Shown: positions 1 through 24,282 of the stretch, one piece after another | Numbering within the stretch: the stretch's first letter is position 1 | Layout: each line of letters starts with the position of its first letter | DNA from: Amoebidium appalachense | Taxonomy: Eukaryota > Ichthyosporea | Assembly (NCBI GenBank): GCA_963693365.1 | Contig: CAVNZM010000013.1 | Span: 682,001-746,000 of the forward strand | Direction: 5' to 3' | Length of the DNA stretch: 64,000 nt | Made by a program: the position numbers and the translations under genes | Notes under the pieces: generated by a model | Told to the model about the DNA's origin: nothing | What the model saw: only the letters and a program-made list of their open reading frames with translations | Database searches by the model: none

Positions 1-108
1 CACACACACACACACCAATCCTCCCCCCCCCTCACCAGCATACATGCACACACATACACACACACACACACGTACACACACACACACACACACAAACATA
101 CACACACA

Positions 109-175
<67 letters not shown>
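1..175. repeat. (CA)n microsatellite
   Basis: CA dinucleotide array with a few TACA/CGTA interruptions, uninterrupted from about 121 to 173. It produces only a His/Thr pseudo-ORF, so no gene is inferred. Confidence 0.95.
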
Positions 176-178
<3 letters not shown>

Positions 179-1430
179 ACAACGGGGGGTGCAGGTGGTT
201 TTGCTGCTGGAGTTGCAGTGGGGGCTTGTGTGCTTGCACTCGTCGCAGCGTTGGAAACTTGCCGAGCTGGGATCATGGGAGATGAGGTGAATGGGCGCGG
301 CAGATGTGCTTGTGTGTTGTGATCATGATTTTTATTGTTATTGTTATTACTATTAGTATTGTTACTAAATCACTAATATCAACTTATTGTTGTTGTTAAT
401 ATTACTAGAGCTATTGTTATTGTCATTCTTGTTGTCTTTATAAGTGTGTGCTTGTGTGCGCGCATGTGTGTGTGAGCGTGAGCGTGCGACTTTGCGTGCT
501 TGTGTGTATCTTGTGTATGCAATGCATGGTGCCTGTCAGAAAGCACACCGACACAGCCAGACGTGTAAACACACAGACACATCTGCCTACTCCAAACACT
601 AAGACACGTACAAGACGTGAAGCCGGTACCCGTTGACACGGACAGTCGCTCTGGTACACAAATGCACCAAAAAAAACCTACACAAGAAAGGAAAATAGAA
701 GGATACACCTATAAACATGCACACCACGCACAATCAAACACACGTGCGCACAGGCACGAACACATGCATATGCACTGAAAGGCACGTCGTGGTACATATT
801 CAGCGCCCAATGGCCTATGCATTAGCGGCAGAATTATACATGCACTTTCTTTCTGAGAGAGGGGCGGAGCGCAGGGAGTTTTTTGCGGGGGGGGTAGGGG
901 GGGGGGGGGGGGGGGGGGGGGGGGAAGGGGGGGAGGGGGGGAGGAGGAGGGGGGGCAACCGGAGAGGAGGAGATCCCATAGTGCCACACTGGAGACCATG
1001 GATCATGCCCATGTGCGCATGCGTTTGTGCCTGTGCGCGTGTGTGCGCGTGCATGTGGATGAAAGTGAAGGGGAAACATGGTATGAGCGGGTGGGTACCT
1101 GCTGGCGGGGCCACTGGCACGGAGGGGGCTTTGTGCGTGTGCGTGGCGTATGCTCCCAGAGCAAGCGTGGCTAAAAATAGGCCACGGAGAGAGGGTGCTA
1201 GCCCCATCTTTCATTAAAAAAAAAAACACTATGTTTCCTATGGTGTTCTGCACGGACTATAACGGTGAAATTGTGGGAGATGTTTCCAAAGATGCGGTGT
1301 TTAGTGTTGGAATGGGTGGCAAGAACACTGCGAGAAGGGAATCTAATCTAGTGTGCTACGCTGGTTATAATGTTTCGTGGGAAGCTTCTTTATACGAGTG
1401 TTGTTTGTTATCAGCCCTTAACAAAAGGTG
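176..1430. other. No convincing gene; G-rich and CA/GT-scattered DNA
   Basis: Unique-looking sequence broken by a long G-rich run (about 888-950) and short GT/CA patches. A plus frame over 1150-1437 is open but has no recognisable domain, splice context or Kozak signal. I see nothing supportable as a gene. Confidence 0.5.
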
Positions 1431-1645
1431 TTGGTAAACAATAAAAAAATGGTTGTATTTAGCTTCTGAACAAACCCCTTCTTTAGAAGTGCCCTGAAAG
1501 GGGAGTTTTCGTTTCATTTTACTTGTGATCACGTCATAGTTTGACTGGTGCTTGCCCAGGGATTACCCACCGGCAAAAAGCACACACCTGATGATTAGGA
1601 CCTAAGTAGTGTATAAAACTCGGAAATTAATCATAAACGATCTAG

Positions 1646-1672
1646 TGGGCGCCTCACAGCGATGTGAGCCCA
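1646..1672 (+). other. Bulged hairpin with GCGA (GNRA) loop
   Basis: TGGG pairs with CCCA and CTCACA with TGTGAG around a GCGA tetraloop, with three unpaired bases (CGC) on the 5' arm. It could be chance or part of a structured transcript; no ncRNA family is recognised. Confidence 0.3.
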
Positions 1673-2286
1673 ATCTCGGTTAGGATAACTTTTTGTGTAC
1701 ACATTTTATCCCCGGCATCCGACGATATTCCTATTTTTTTATTGTTTTATAAAAACTTTTTTTTGGCGTAGCAAGATGTTGATAAAATAGCCTCTGATAA
1801 AAGAGTATCAACACGGCGGGTTTTTTTCTCCCTTCTGTGCTAACGGGTATTTTGGTGGGGTACCTAGTTTAGGACGAAGAGGGTGTTGCCTCACCGTGAC
1901 TACTGTAGGTTCTGCCTGCGCAAAATCCGCTCCAATAGCTGCGCTGAGGAGAGTAGTCGTTAGTACGGCCTGAAAGAGTATAGAAGTAAACTTGGTGAGA
2001 GTTTGTAGGTGAAGTGAGCGTGCTTGTTCTGTTCCTATATTCGGTGTTCTTGTTCAGCCAGTGACCGTTGTTGTGTGCTGCCGATGGGAGGCCAGTAAGC
2101 ATCTGTGTTTTACGTTGTGTCTTCGTGCGGAGCCTTTGGCTATACGCCGTTGTTGCTATCGAAAGTGCCCATAAAGTAGGTTCCGTTGTGACACCCGTAA
2201 GTTTACGCGGAAGCTTCCGGCGTTCTGTACGGAGTCGAGATATACCTAGTATATCTTGGCTATCTACTCGGTCATCGCTGTCGGGA

Positions 2287-2318
2287 AATAAAGTCCATTA
2301 TAAAAAAAAAAAAAAAAA
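2287..2318 (+). other. Polyadenylation signal followed by A17
   Basis: AATAAA at 2287-2292 is followed ten bases later by 17 A residues (2302-2318). A genomic A-tail just after a poly(A) signal is the usual mark of a retroposed transcript end. A similar string, without the long tail, occurs at 56594. No parental gene is recognised upstream. Confidence 0.4.
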
Positions 2319-2722
2319 TTCAATCCTTTTAGATGCGTATTCAACAAAATAATCAGGGCTTGATTGTCACTTTTCGGAAGGTTAGAAAAATAGTAAATAC
2401 TTTCTTTTCATGTAAGTAACTATTGAAAAAACATATTAGGTATAGATCTTTCACGTGTTCTACTTAGTAAGTTATGGTTATGGATTTTCTCATTAGTTTT
2501 TGAGTTTTACTTGTAGCGAATCGATATTTAATCAAAGATGGTGGGATACCGGGAAATTTGCCAAAACCAGTAACTGGTAACTTCGGCCGCTATCTCGTGC
2601 ACTGGCGTCTCAAAAAACGGAACACTTCGTTCCAGATCTCGACAGGATAGGTAATTGGGAGACAATCACATGTCTTATAGATCCAACCGCCAGCGTTTCC
2701 TATCATTTAGTGCAACTAAACC

Positions 2723-2926
2723 ACCAATGACCAATCATATATCTTCGATTCCCAACCAATGATTTAACGTAAGAGGCACCAATCACAAATTGCTATCTGC
2801 GATTCTATATCATTAAGAATTTTGGCCCGCCATGCCATTGCTTTTTTTCCAAACTTTTGATTGGCTAAGAGGTCCGAGAGAGAACAGATCTGTTCTAGAT
2901 CTGGTAAGATTAACGCACCTGATTGG
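2723..2926. promoter_or_regulatory. Cluster of CCAAT boxes
   Basis: CCAAT occurs near 2723, 2731, 2756 and 2779, and its complement ATTGG near 2860 and 2922, so six copies in about 200 bp on both orientations. This is the pattern of NF-Y-dependent promoters. No adjacent coding start was identified, so the target is unknown. Confidence 0.35.
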
Positions 2927-4533
2927 TTTCGCGGAGGATCTACCTATTGCCGGAAAACAGCTCAGACCTTCCCGCCCCCCAACCTCTCCCCTATCTCCTT
3001 AAACCCAATCTTTGTTCACGTGACCGGACCGAGAATGGGAAGAAATTAAATACAAAGTTTTAAAACAGCTAAAGTCATTATATTTTATTGTCAACGATAA
3101 ATGTGGAATGCATGGAATGTTCATCTACACAGGCCTCGCTTTTCCCTCAGACGGTCAGACCATCCTTTTTTCCTCTCTTTGTCAGTTTGTTAACACACAC
3201 TTTGGGAATCATATTAGTGACTGCCACTGAAGTGCACTAAATAGCATTTTGTTAGGAAAAATGTCGACACCCATTCAATGTCACCCATCCAATGTTCGCG
3301 ATCGCCTGGAGCCGCAAACCGTAATCCCCCCAAATAATCCCCCCAAATTGTGACACCGACAGGCCTTACTTCCTTCAGGGCAGCGAAGTGCCCACAACGC
3401 TAGTGCAAGTTTTCGAATTTATCTTCCCTACTTACAGATTGGCTTGCTACAGGTATGATACTTTGGTGCAAACAAGATCTTTTGAAAGTAGTTTATTTTT
3501 CTCATAACCGTGCGAGTGGCTTTTTTCCAAGGGCCTTAGGATGAGTCCTTGATCATGAAACGATGCCTGCGCGCGACCGAGTGTTTGCTTTGTTTTTCAC
3601 GTTCTGTTCATTACTTGTATTTTTACCTGGACTCCTTTCCGAATTCGAATTCTTTGCTGCCGTGCACAGAACCACCACTGACTTCTTAGACTTTGGCACG
3701 CACTTAAAAATCCGATAATTTTCAACAAATTTGAAACGGAAGAATCGCACCATCTGCCATCAAATTTGAACCTTGCTATACCTTGTGCATTCGCCTGCAG
3801 GACTTGGTTCGGCGATTATTATTTCTAATGCCGAGGCTGAGAGATAATGGTACTTTGTCCTGTTCATAGTATTATGAGTACAAAATAATTGAGCATCACC
3901 AGCCATCAATAAAAGTTACCCAGGGCTCAACCCCCCCTCCCCCCCCCCCCCCCCCCCCCCCCTCCCCTCCTTCCCCCAACCCACCCTCCCCTTAAGCTTG
4001 TGTGCGTGTGTGTGCTTGTGTGCCTGTGTGTGCGGGCGTGCGCGTGCATATGTGTGTGTGTGCCCGCGCGGTTGTGCAGGTGGGGAGAAACAACGAGGAT
4101 GAAGGAGCTGCCGAGAGGGGGGGGGGGGGGGGGGGGGAACAAACAGGTACAGTGTACATGCATATCAGCATGATTTCACAAAAACACCCTGACAGTATGG
4201 ACCAAAAGGATACTGTACATTCGGTTACAACATCTTTGCCGGTTTTCAGGTTACCTTTTTTAAAATTACACTTGCAGATGCTTTTATTTTAAAAAAAAAC
4301 AATTTAAAAAAACGAAACTACTGACACCGTACCATATGCCAGTGTTCGGTAAAAAGTAAATAGAACACCGCTTGCAGCCTCATTCACTAACCATAACCTC
4401 AAAGCCCCCGGATTAGAAACAAGTACAAGTATAAAAACAAATTGACACTTTTTGTACTTTTTTGGTATCTAAAACTAAATTTTAAAAAACGATCGTTGCA
4501 TTCATCCACCCAAGGCTTTCACGTCACATCCCT

Positions 4534-11420
<6,887 letters not shown>

Positions 11421-12212
11421 GGTGGTGGTTACAAATAAGAAGTAGGATCTATAGTGAAAGTTTGTATCGTAACATGAACGGAACTGATTAATGGTAGTAA
11501 ATAAATGAGAGCAGGGAGCCGCAGTGCTTTATGAGCAGGTTTGAATAGACGATGGCCGGTCACACATATTTGTTTATTGCTTCGGGCAAACAGACCATCT
11601 GATATTAGAATCAAAGTTTCTCGTTGACAAAGATTCACCACACTTGTACATGTGCCTGAGTTCAGTTGTAGTTCAACGGTCAGCCCTTGAAATTGTTCCG
11701 GCGCGGTGCTGAATGGTAACCACCTACATAAATTGTTTGTTTACATCTAAATTGCACCGCATTCACCAACCATTTCACCGATCCCACAGGTTTGGTGAGA
11801 TTGCATCTAATGCAAAGAATCAATCCACTCACTCAGTTTTAGGTACTTGCTCTATGTAGCCTAAATCGATGATCCGATGTAGTCATGATTTGCAACTACC
11901 CCCCCCCCCCCCCCCCCCCCCCCCTCCCCCTCCTTCCCCCCCGCCCCCCCAACCCCCCCTCCGGGGAGATCCTCCTCCTATGTGCTCCTTTTCAGCATCC
12001 GGAAGCCCCGGCAACTCTCAACAAACACATAATTTTTGGCACTCTCATGGCACAGGCGTGACAGAGACATGTCCTGGTACACCGGTGAGATCTAGACACA
12101 CTTCGAATTCTATAGACTACACAGACAAACCGTCCTGGACCAGTGCATGCGCATACATACACCTGTAGGCACGTACAACAGTGTACCGGTACGGAAAATT
12201 TTGAACACTTTG
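11421..12212. other. Upstream region of the helical-repeat gene; no gene seen
   Basis: Unique DNA expected to hold the promoter and 5' UTR of the minus-strand gene starting at 11420. One C-rich tract sits at about 11899-11950. No TATA box or tRNA/ncRNA signature was identified. Confidence 0.45.
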
Positions 12213-12303
12213 AGACACACACACACACACGCACACACACCCACACACACACACACACACTCACTCACTCACTCACACTCACTCACTCACTCACTCACTG
12301 TGT

Positions 12304-12337
<34 letters not shown>

Positions 12338-12501
12338 GTGGCACACATGTACACACAAACACACATGCACACCGCAGCACACATGTACACACACACACAT
12401 ACATACTGACACACGTGCACGCACAGTCACACTCGTGTAACACATGATACACACACACGAAGCCACACATGTACAAAAACACTCACATACACACATAGCC
12501 A

Positions 12502-12549
<48 letters not shown>

Positions 12550-12651
12550 CACGCTGAGTCAGATTCACACACACACACACAGACAGACAGACACACACAC
12601 ACAGACAGACACACACACTGTCGGACACACACACACACACACACACACACA
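12213..12651. repeat. (CA)n with CTCA and CAGA variants
   Basis: CA array with a CTCACTCA block at 12260-12298, scattered GTAC-containing breaks, and an ACAGACAG block near 12580-12610. No coding potential. Confidence 0.9.
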
Positions 12652-12796
12652 GTACGGTACTTTAATCCCGTATGTTGAGTAATTTGAAAATTTTGGTATC
12701 ATGATTTCCAAGTTGTCACAGTGGTTGTGGGTCCTCCCCGAGGCTCCCCTCCCCCCTCCCCCCCCCCCCCCCCCCCCCCCCCCAATGCGCATACAT

Positions 12797-13275
12797 CTGG
12801 AAATGTCGTTAGCCGCCATGTGTGTAAAGCCTCTCGGGTTTGTCGTCGAATGATTGTGTACATGTGTGTGTGTGTGTATGCATGTGCGTGCATCTGTTGA
12901 GCAGTGACTTTATCATAAAGTGTGCCGCCGAGAGGCTGCCGCCACGTACGCATGACGTGTGTGTGTGTGTATGTGTGAATATATTCTCTGTGTTTTTTGT
13001 GCTATTCAACCCTCAGGTTGCGGTTTGTCCAGTGTCACGGTGAATGGCTTTAGAGCGAAAGGAGAGGGGGGCGGGGAAGGGGCGAGGAAGGGGGGGGGGA
13101 AGGGAGTGGGGGGGGGGGGGGGGGGGAGGGGAGGGGGGGGCGAGGGGCGGGGGGAGAGGGGAAGGTGAGGAGATAGATGGGGTGACCTTGCCAGGAAGAC
13201 ACGGGAAAGCTGAGAAAAGCTCAAGTTGGTTCCCGACCGTCACCGTGAACTTCTTGAAGTTTGTACTTGCCAATC
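12797..13275 (-). other. Unresolved coding-like fragments, minus strand
   Basis: Three non-repetitive islands (about 12797-12840, 12885-12950 and 13006-13275, the last split by a G-rich run) have minus-strand frames that read like protein, for example PFTVTLDKPQPEG before a stop at 13006 and KFTVTVGNQLELFSAF near 13240. Two islands share an FTVT core, so one may be an echo of the other. I could not find a phase-consistent set of splice sites, so no gene is called. Confidence 0.25.
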
Positions 13276-13319
13276 TTTTGTGTGTACATGTGTGGGCAGG
13301 TGGTGGGGGCCGAGGGATT

Positions 13320-13725
<406 letters not shown>

Positions 13726-13805
13726 TCACCCTCTCGACTACACACACACCCATACCCACACGTGCCCACTCACCCTTACGCAAGGAGGGGGCCGGGGGGG
13801 GGGGG

Positions 13806-13816
13806 GGAGGTGAGAA

Positions 13817-13856
<40 letters not shown>

Positions 13857-13883
13857 GGAGAGAGACTGGAGAGAGAGAGAGGG

Positions 13884-13944
<61 letters not shown>

Positions 13945-14027
13945 TCGGAGAGGAAGGGAGGGAGGGAGGGAGGGAGGGAGGGAGTATTAGGGAGAGATGA
14001 ACGAGGAGAAAGGAAGGAGGGCGGGGA

Positions 14028-14095
<68 letters not shown>

Positions 14096-14097
14096 CA

Positions 14098-14165
<68 letters not shown>

Positions 14166-14210
14166 GACTGAGAGAGAGAGAGAGGAGGGGGGGAGAGAGA
14201 GAGAGAGAAG

Positions 14211-14262
<52 letters not shown>

Positions 14263-14350
14263 AGAGAGAGCGCGGGGGGCAGGGGGGGGGGGGGGGGGGG
14301 GGGGGGGGAGAAGGGGGGGAAATTTAAAGGAGAGAAGGAGAGAGAGACTC
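13806..14350. repeat. (GA)n / (GGGA)n / (GT)n composite
   Basis: GA blocks with GGGA tetranucleotides (13957-13983), an inserted pure GT array (14100-14163), more GA to about 14262 and a G-run to about 14310. Confidence 0.9.
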
Positions 14351-14548
14351 AGAGAGGGGACGTTGTCAAACACGACACACAAGCATGTATACCGTGACAC
14401 ACACACGCACGCACGCACACACGTACACAGGCACACACGCACACGCACAAATGTGACACATTGAATGCACAGACAGTCAGACACGCACACACACGAACGC
14501 ACGGAGACGCCCATAAGCACACGCACACTCGTACACATGGAAACACAC

Positions 14549-14653
<105 letters not shown>

Positions 14654-14679
14654 CCGCAAGGAACTTACTATTGGAAGTT

Positions 14680-14768
14680 TGCATATGCACCGTCACGGGG
14701 CACGTGTGCTGCGCGACGGATGGCACGTGTCGGCACAGACTGTCGGACTCGCGAATCCAGCTGCACAT
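14680..14768 (-). CDS. Candidate first exon of an unresolved minus-strand gene
   Basis: A minus-strand ATG at 14768 opens a frame beginning MCSWIRESDSLCRHV and running about 33 codons to a consensus donor (A, then GTAAGT). A CCAAT box (ATTGG in sense) lies about 25-35 bp upstream. Later exons may be the fragments at 12.8-13.3 kb, but I could not join them in phase. The protein is not recognised. Treat as a possible start exon only. Confidence 0.3.
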
Positions 14769-16313
14769 TCCATTTAATAAACATAGACCAATAGGAGCGG
14801 CTCATGGCGTTGCGATGTCGTGCAAGCGTTTGTTTCGATCAAAATGTGAAACATACACATAAAACATCAGCGTATAATTTGTTATTATGAAAAATCGGTA
14901 AATATTATTATAGTTTTGATGTTTTTTTCCTTCTACCACAAGAGATCAAATGTCGCAGACATGTCAATCACTCATCAAGTTGATCAAGCGTTGCAAAACG
15001 TAGGTATTTGGGACTATCCAATCGGAGCGTGGTATGACAATAAAAAAAAATTAAAAATTCTACGGCCATAAACTGCGACAGTCACTGGCAGACTGCAACG
15101 CCTTAACGCCTTGCTTTGGCCTCGTGTGCAAGCCCGAACATTCGGAGTTTTTTCTTGGTATTTTTTCAAGCCCCGGAGTATTTTTGCCTGGGGTGTATGG
15201 TATTTTTCATCTCCAGTCCAAGGGGGATGAAGGGGGGGGTTCCTAGCTTACCATGAAACTTTTTTTTTGACTCGGGTTTATTGATCCGTTGATGAAGGCA
15301 ACGTGCAGCCACAGGCTACATAACCTGCGGAGGCTTCCCATAAACTGAAAATTTGATGGTATTTTCGAAAAGTTTAGGGTATTTTTTACCGTAAAAACGG
15401 GGTTATGGTCGGGCCTGCGAGTCGTGTGCACTGTGACAGGATAAAAAAAAGGAAAGAAAGAAAGAAAGAAAATGGAAAATGGAAAAGAAGCCAGGAAGAG
15501 CACTTAAACTCTTGGTATACAGCTGTTATTAAAAAAAAAAAAATGGCAAAGCCCGGTCTGCCCTGGCTTTTGGCAGCTTTAGTTTGTCACATGTACATAT
15601 GTCATGCATGCCGCAATCTCAGGCCCCCAGGCCCATGGCGGTCACGTTTTTCGGTGACATGCATGATGCCCGGCAGGGTTGCCTAGTTGTGGAACGTTTA
15701 CGCCAAGCAACGCAAGGCGTTCGATGATTGTCACACACTGATTTGAATTCGACTGCTACGTAGTATACGTTGAAATGATTTGCGTCAGAATTCTGATAGA
15801 AAGAGAAGGTACTTGTAGTTTGACCAACCACAACGTTAACCGCTTCAACAGAGTGTCCATAGAATTGCTTAAATTTCGGTCGAGAACGCAGTTGTGACAG
15901 AGAAATGCCATACGTATACCCTATGACTTAACAGTTTTGGACTCCCCAAATGCAATTTCGGTGAGTCTGTACATGTTGCTACTGTGTAGCTTTCAAGTAC
16001 TACGGAGTGAGGGCACAGTAACTATGTAGGTGTTTAATGATTACACATTTAGTTAGGTTGTTCAGGACATTCTGTAAGGTTCAAACGCCAGTTGCTCTTC
16101 TGAGATTCTGGAGTTTGTTTACATTGTTTACTAACACTTTTTAAAACTCTTACAACGGTTGGGCCATTATAATGCCACACTTTTTAATTGTCAGCGGGAC
16201 CTGGGAGTCTTGCTATCATTGAGAGCAACACTTCCTTTTTCATAACGTTACAGCCCGAGTGAGGCTACATATATACATAGCTGGCTGCCGTGACCACACA
16301 TAATTGACCAACC
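14769..16313. promoter_or_regulatory. Possible bidirectional promoter region
   Basis: About 1.5 kb of unique DNA between a possible minus-strand start (14768) and the plus-strand glycosyltransferase start (16314). CCAAT boxes lie at about 14789 and 15018. ATATATAC at about 16269 is roughly 40 bp before the ATG and could act as a TATA element. A GGTATTTTT-like motif recurs about five times between 15157 and 15390. No ORF of note. Confidence 0.4.
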
Positions 16314-19608
<3,295 letters not shown>

Positions 19609-19620
<12 letters not shown>

Positions 19621-19790
19621 AAATGTGTCGCTATATGAAGGGACCAATAGAAACACCGTGCACCGTTAAAATGAAGGGGCCAATAGAAATGTCTCGTTAT
19701 ATGAGGGGATTAATAGAGATGCTCCGTTAAAATGAAGGGCCAATAGAGATATATATCACGTTATATGAAGCGGCCAATAGAAATTTTCTC
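19609..19790 (+). repeat. Tandem repeat spanning the glycosyltransferase stop codon
   Basis: Roughly 30-40-bp units with core AAGGGGCCAATAGAAAT and a TCGTTATATGA half, repeated about six times. The TAG of the first CCAATAG is the stop codon of the gene (19618-19620), so the array grew from the last coding bases into the 3' UTR. Each unit also contains a CCAAT-like string. Confidence 0.8.
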
Positions 19791-20608
19791 CGCTGGTAAT
19801 AATGCTTCTTTTCCTGTCTCAAGCTGTGTTGTTCTTAATAGCTTTCATTGATTCTCGATCGTCTTTCTTTTGCTATGTTCCCAGATTTCCCAATGTTCAA
19901 CTTAAATATCATTTAGTGAAATACTGCAAACCACCTTACTAATTCTTTAGCGATCACTGCATAAAGCAGCTGCATTATGTTGTGTGCATTGTAGCACGTT
20001 TCAACCTTTATTTATCTGCACGGTGAGTGAAAATAGAGTGCCTATGTATGATATTGGTAGGAAATATATAGCTGGTGTACGTGTGTGGCCGCCGGCTGCC
20101 ATAATGCTGCTGTACGATTGGGCCTACTTTTTAGTTTTGGAATTGTATAGCAGCACAAGTTAATGGTTTACCCAAATTCGGAACACATCAAATGGGTTAC
20201 TGTGAGTAGCAGGTTCGATGTATTAGGTAAGCCCTTGGGTGCACATGCATCTGTTATTACAAAACCTCGTGTGCATGCGTATTGTAATTATAGTATAAAA
20301 ATTATAGACCGTCGGGCATGCCCATCTTCACCCAGACTGTGCGTCATTAATAGGCCCATACAACATGTGCGCAAATTTGTGATGTCTTCGATGATATTCC
20401 TACTTTTTTTTTTCACTTTCCGAAAACCTTCTTTACTTATTTCTGCCCTCGTGAAGTTCAACTACTCCTCCTGGCCCTTGCTTAATTCGAGATAGCCAGA
20501 CATTGGGAAGAGGATTCCATTTTGTTTTTGTTTTTTCTTTTACGTTCTTTTCAATCTTCTTTCTTTCTTTCTTTCTTTTTTTTTTTTTTTTTGGTTGTTG
20601 TCGTTGGT

Positions 20609-20660
<52 letters not shown>

Positions 20661-20997
20661 CCCGCCGCCCTCACTCTCCTCCTCCTCCTTCGCAAAGTCT
20701 ATGAGGCACCCAGACACATGTAAAATTTCAAACCGCACACTGCAATGAACAGCAAGACTTAGTATACGAAGCAAATGTTTCCTAGCTATAGAGTCCTCTT
20801 ACCATCGTGTGATACGGAAAAGATCAAGTATGCCTCATGTCACGTACACATCATACAGCATGCACTTTGGATATCCGGTGAAGCTATAGCTATATAGCCA
20901 TGCGCGGTGATCTCTGTTGTGTCCATGGCGAGACTCAGTTATAATGTACTGTACATCCTTTTTTAGTCCTGTTTGATGCCCCGATCTAAAATGAATT

Positions 20998-21044
<47 letters not shown>

Positions 21045-21327
21045 CACCAAAAAAAAAAAACAAAAAAAAACATGCATACACACGTACGATATGGAAGAGT
21101 CTTAGCTATAGACAGCTCGATGCCGCATTGCGGCATTTTTACGCAACAGTTGCACGTTTACGTACATGCGCTACTGAGTGACAAGCGCGCTCACAGCCCC
21201 ATGGCCAAACATGTGCACTTAATGGCTGGATATATACGTGCATTGTGATACTGATCAGGCTCTCACTGACATGCAATTGCAATTTGAGTTTCTGGATCAG
21301 AGGAAGGCAAGAGGATATGGGGGGGGG

Positions 21328-21730
<403 letters not shown>

Positions 21731-21937
21731 CGTGTGTTTGTGTGGTGGTGGTGGGGGAGAGTGGGGAGAAGGAGGAGGGGATTGCAAATGCATGTTCACA
21801 GCCCAGAGGATTGACTTATTTACCATGACTCATGACTCAAGGGGGTTCGCTTCGAAAATCTGAGTGTTGTCTCCCCGCGGCCGGCTCTTAACTATTTCGT
21901 ATGTCACCGCACGTCCCATGGCGCAATTACATAAAAA

Positions 21938-22077
21938 GGGGCCACCCGCAACCGGTAAGTATATACAAATATATATAAATCTATTTAAATATACATATAT
22001 ATATAAATCTTATATATATATATATATATATATATATGTAAATATATATAAATATATACTGGTTGCGGGCGACCCCT
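21938..22077. repeat. AT-rich element with GC-rich terminal inverted repeats
   Basis: The left arm contains GGGGCCACCCGCAACCGG and the right arm GGTTGCGGGCGACCCC, in inverted orientation with two mismatches. About 95 bp of TA-rich DNA lies between them. The shape suggests a MITE-like or cruciform-forming element. No clear target-site duplication is visible. Confidence 0.6.
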
Positions 22078-22370
22078 GAAAATGGGAAATGTGACACTCC
22101 TAGGCGACTATGTTATACATATTTTGCCTCATGAAAACATCCGTACAATACCCCACTTCGCGACCAGAAAAACCGTTGAATAGCTTTGAAGGATACATTT
22201 CGGTTTTTATTTTTGGAAACATATCCCGCCCACGGTGCACACATGTGCCGCCATAGAGCCACTTTTGGCTCTAAACTTGGTGCACAGCTAATATCTTAAG
22301 CAGAAAATTCTGTCAACTACCCCCCCCCCCCCCCTCCCCCCCCCCCCCTGGCTCCCCCGTCCCACCCCCC

Positions 22371-22408
<38 letters not shown>

Positions 22409-22688
22409 ACCATCAATCACCCCTACACGGTGACCAACACACGCTCACTCACAGGTGCACTGAACACCGTCCTATTTGAACATTTTTGATCCCTCTACAT
22501 GAGCAAAAAGCAGATGCGTGCGCACCAGAAACACACATCTGTCTGCAACAACCTTCAGTCCGGCTGCTAAATAAAGTAAGCAAGCAAACTCACACCCACA
22601 CCCACACCCACACAAAAAGAAAAAGAAATAAAAGAAACGGAAAGAAAGGGGGAGAAGATCCCCAAATTGCAGGCACTCTCATGTGGGC

Positions 22689-23225
22689 TTATCGGTTGTC
22701 CTCGAGAATAACGTGCTCAGACGGGAGCCCCTGGCCTGAAAACCAAAAAAAAAAAACGTGTCAGACCTCAGTTTGCTTTATGTTCTTAAATACACACTAT
22801 CCCCCCCCCCCCCCCCCCCCCCCCCCCCTATCTCCCTCCCCCCTTCCCCCCCTCCTCCCCCCCCCCCCCCCCCCCTCCAAAAAAAAACCCTTCCATCTCC
22901 GAAACATGCGCAAGCACCCACACCAAATAAAAGCACGTACACACTTGCCCGCCCTTCCAACCATACGCACGCACGCACCGACAAACACGCACACACGGTC
23001 GCATAATGTACGCACGAGCACAAACCCTCATTCATCCATCTTCTGAACCCCCCTAGCCTTGCGCATGTATGTCCGCAGGTGCTTGCGTGCACGTGGCAAG
23101 GTGGGTCCTTCCCGTCCTCCTCCTCCACCTTCCACCTACCCCCCCCCCCCCCCCCCTCTGCCCCTCCCCCCCCCCCCCCCCCCCCCCCGTCCCTTCTCTT
23201 CCTCCGTGTGCACACCCATTTCTCA

Positions 23226-23269
<44 letters not shown>

Positions 23270-24035
23270 ACAACCACCAAAACAAGCAAACAAACAAACA
23301 AACCAAAAAAAAAATTACAGAAAACAAAACATACCGGGGGCCTCGACAAAACATAGCAGTAGCCAAACTGCAGCCCTTCTTATGCACCTCAGCATGCACC
23401 GAGAAAAAGACATACCACACACACACACACACACACACACAAACGTACCGGGGACCTCGACAAACAGATAGCGATAGTCGAAACTGCGGCCCTTCTTGTG
23501 CACCTCCGCATGCACCGTGCCCGTGTCCTTGCTGCCCTCCACATAGTAGCGCAGGCGCACATACACCTCCCCGTCTACCTCGTATTCCTGTGACCTGCAG
23601 GGCAAAGAAGGAAAAAAAAAAAAAAAAAAAAGAAGACGAAGAAAAAGAAAAAGAAAGAAAGAAGAGGGAGGGAAGAAAAAGGGAAAAGGGAAGAAAAGGA
23701 AAAAGGACAAAAGCAAAAAAAAGGTAAAATGCAAAAAAAAAGCAAGCAAGCAAGGAGGGAAGTAAGGGAGAGAGAAAAGGAGGTGATGTGAGTGTTATAT
23801 AGATACGACACGATGCACCTGTCTCGTATTCCTGTAACCTGCAGAACAAGAATATGAAAAAAAAAAAAAAAAAAGGAAGAAAGAAAAAAGGAAAAGGAGT
23901 ATTTTGTTATGAAAATACGATACGATATAGATACCACACGATACACCTCTCTCGTATTCCTGTAACCTGCAGAAGAGGAATATATAAAAAAAAAGGAGAA
24001 AGAAAGAAAGAGGGAGGAGGAGGAAGAGCGGGCGG

Positions 24036-24072
<37 letters not shown>

Positions 24073-24236
24073 AAACGCAATGTGACGCCTGCGGCCCCTT
24101 CGTGTCTCCTCACCGTGAGCCTTAATGTTGTCCCCAAGAAGCTCCTGGACCTGCACAGCGCACGGGTGTGACGTGTGAGTACGCGCGCGTGTGTGTGTGT
24201 GTGTGTGTGTTGGTGTGTACGTGTACGTGTACGTGT

Positions 24237-24282
<46 letters not shown>

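Larger units (their letters stand above)
1431..3900. other. Unique intergenic DNA, moderately AT-rich, no gene seen
   Basis: This stretch is free of microsatellites and has ordinary composition. It holds an A-tailed segment (2287-2318) and a CCAAT cluster (2723-2926). The open frames are short and featureless on both strands. Confidence 0.5.

Noticed and set aside
20433-21083. Minus-strand frames VRFEILHVSG... and the 82-codon frame near 20835
   Set aside because: No matching splice sites or recognisable family; they fall in the convergent intergenic region with ordinary stop density.
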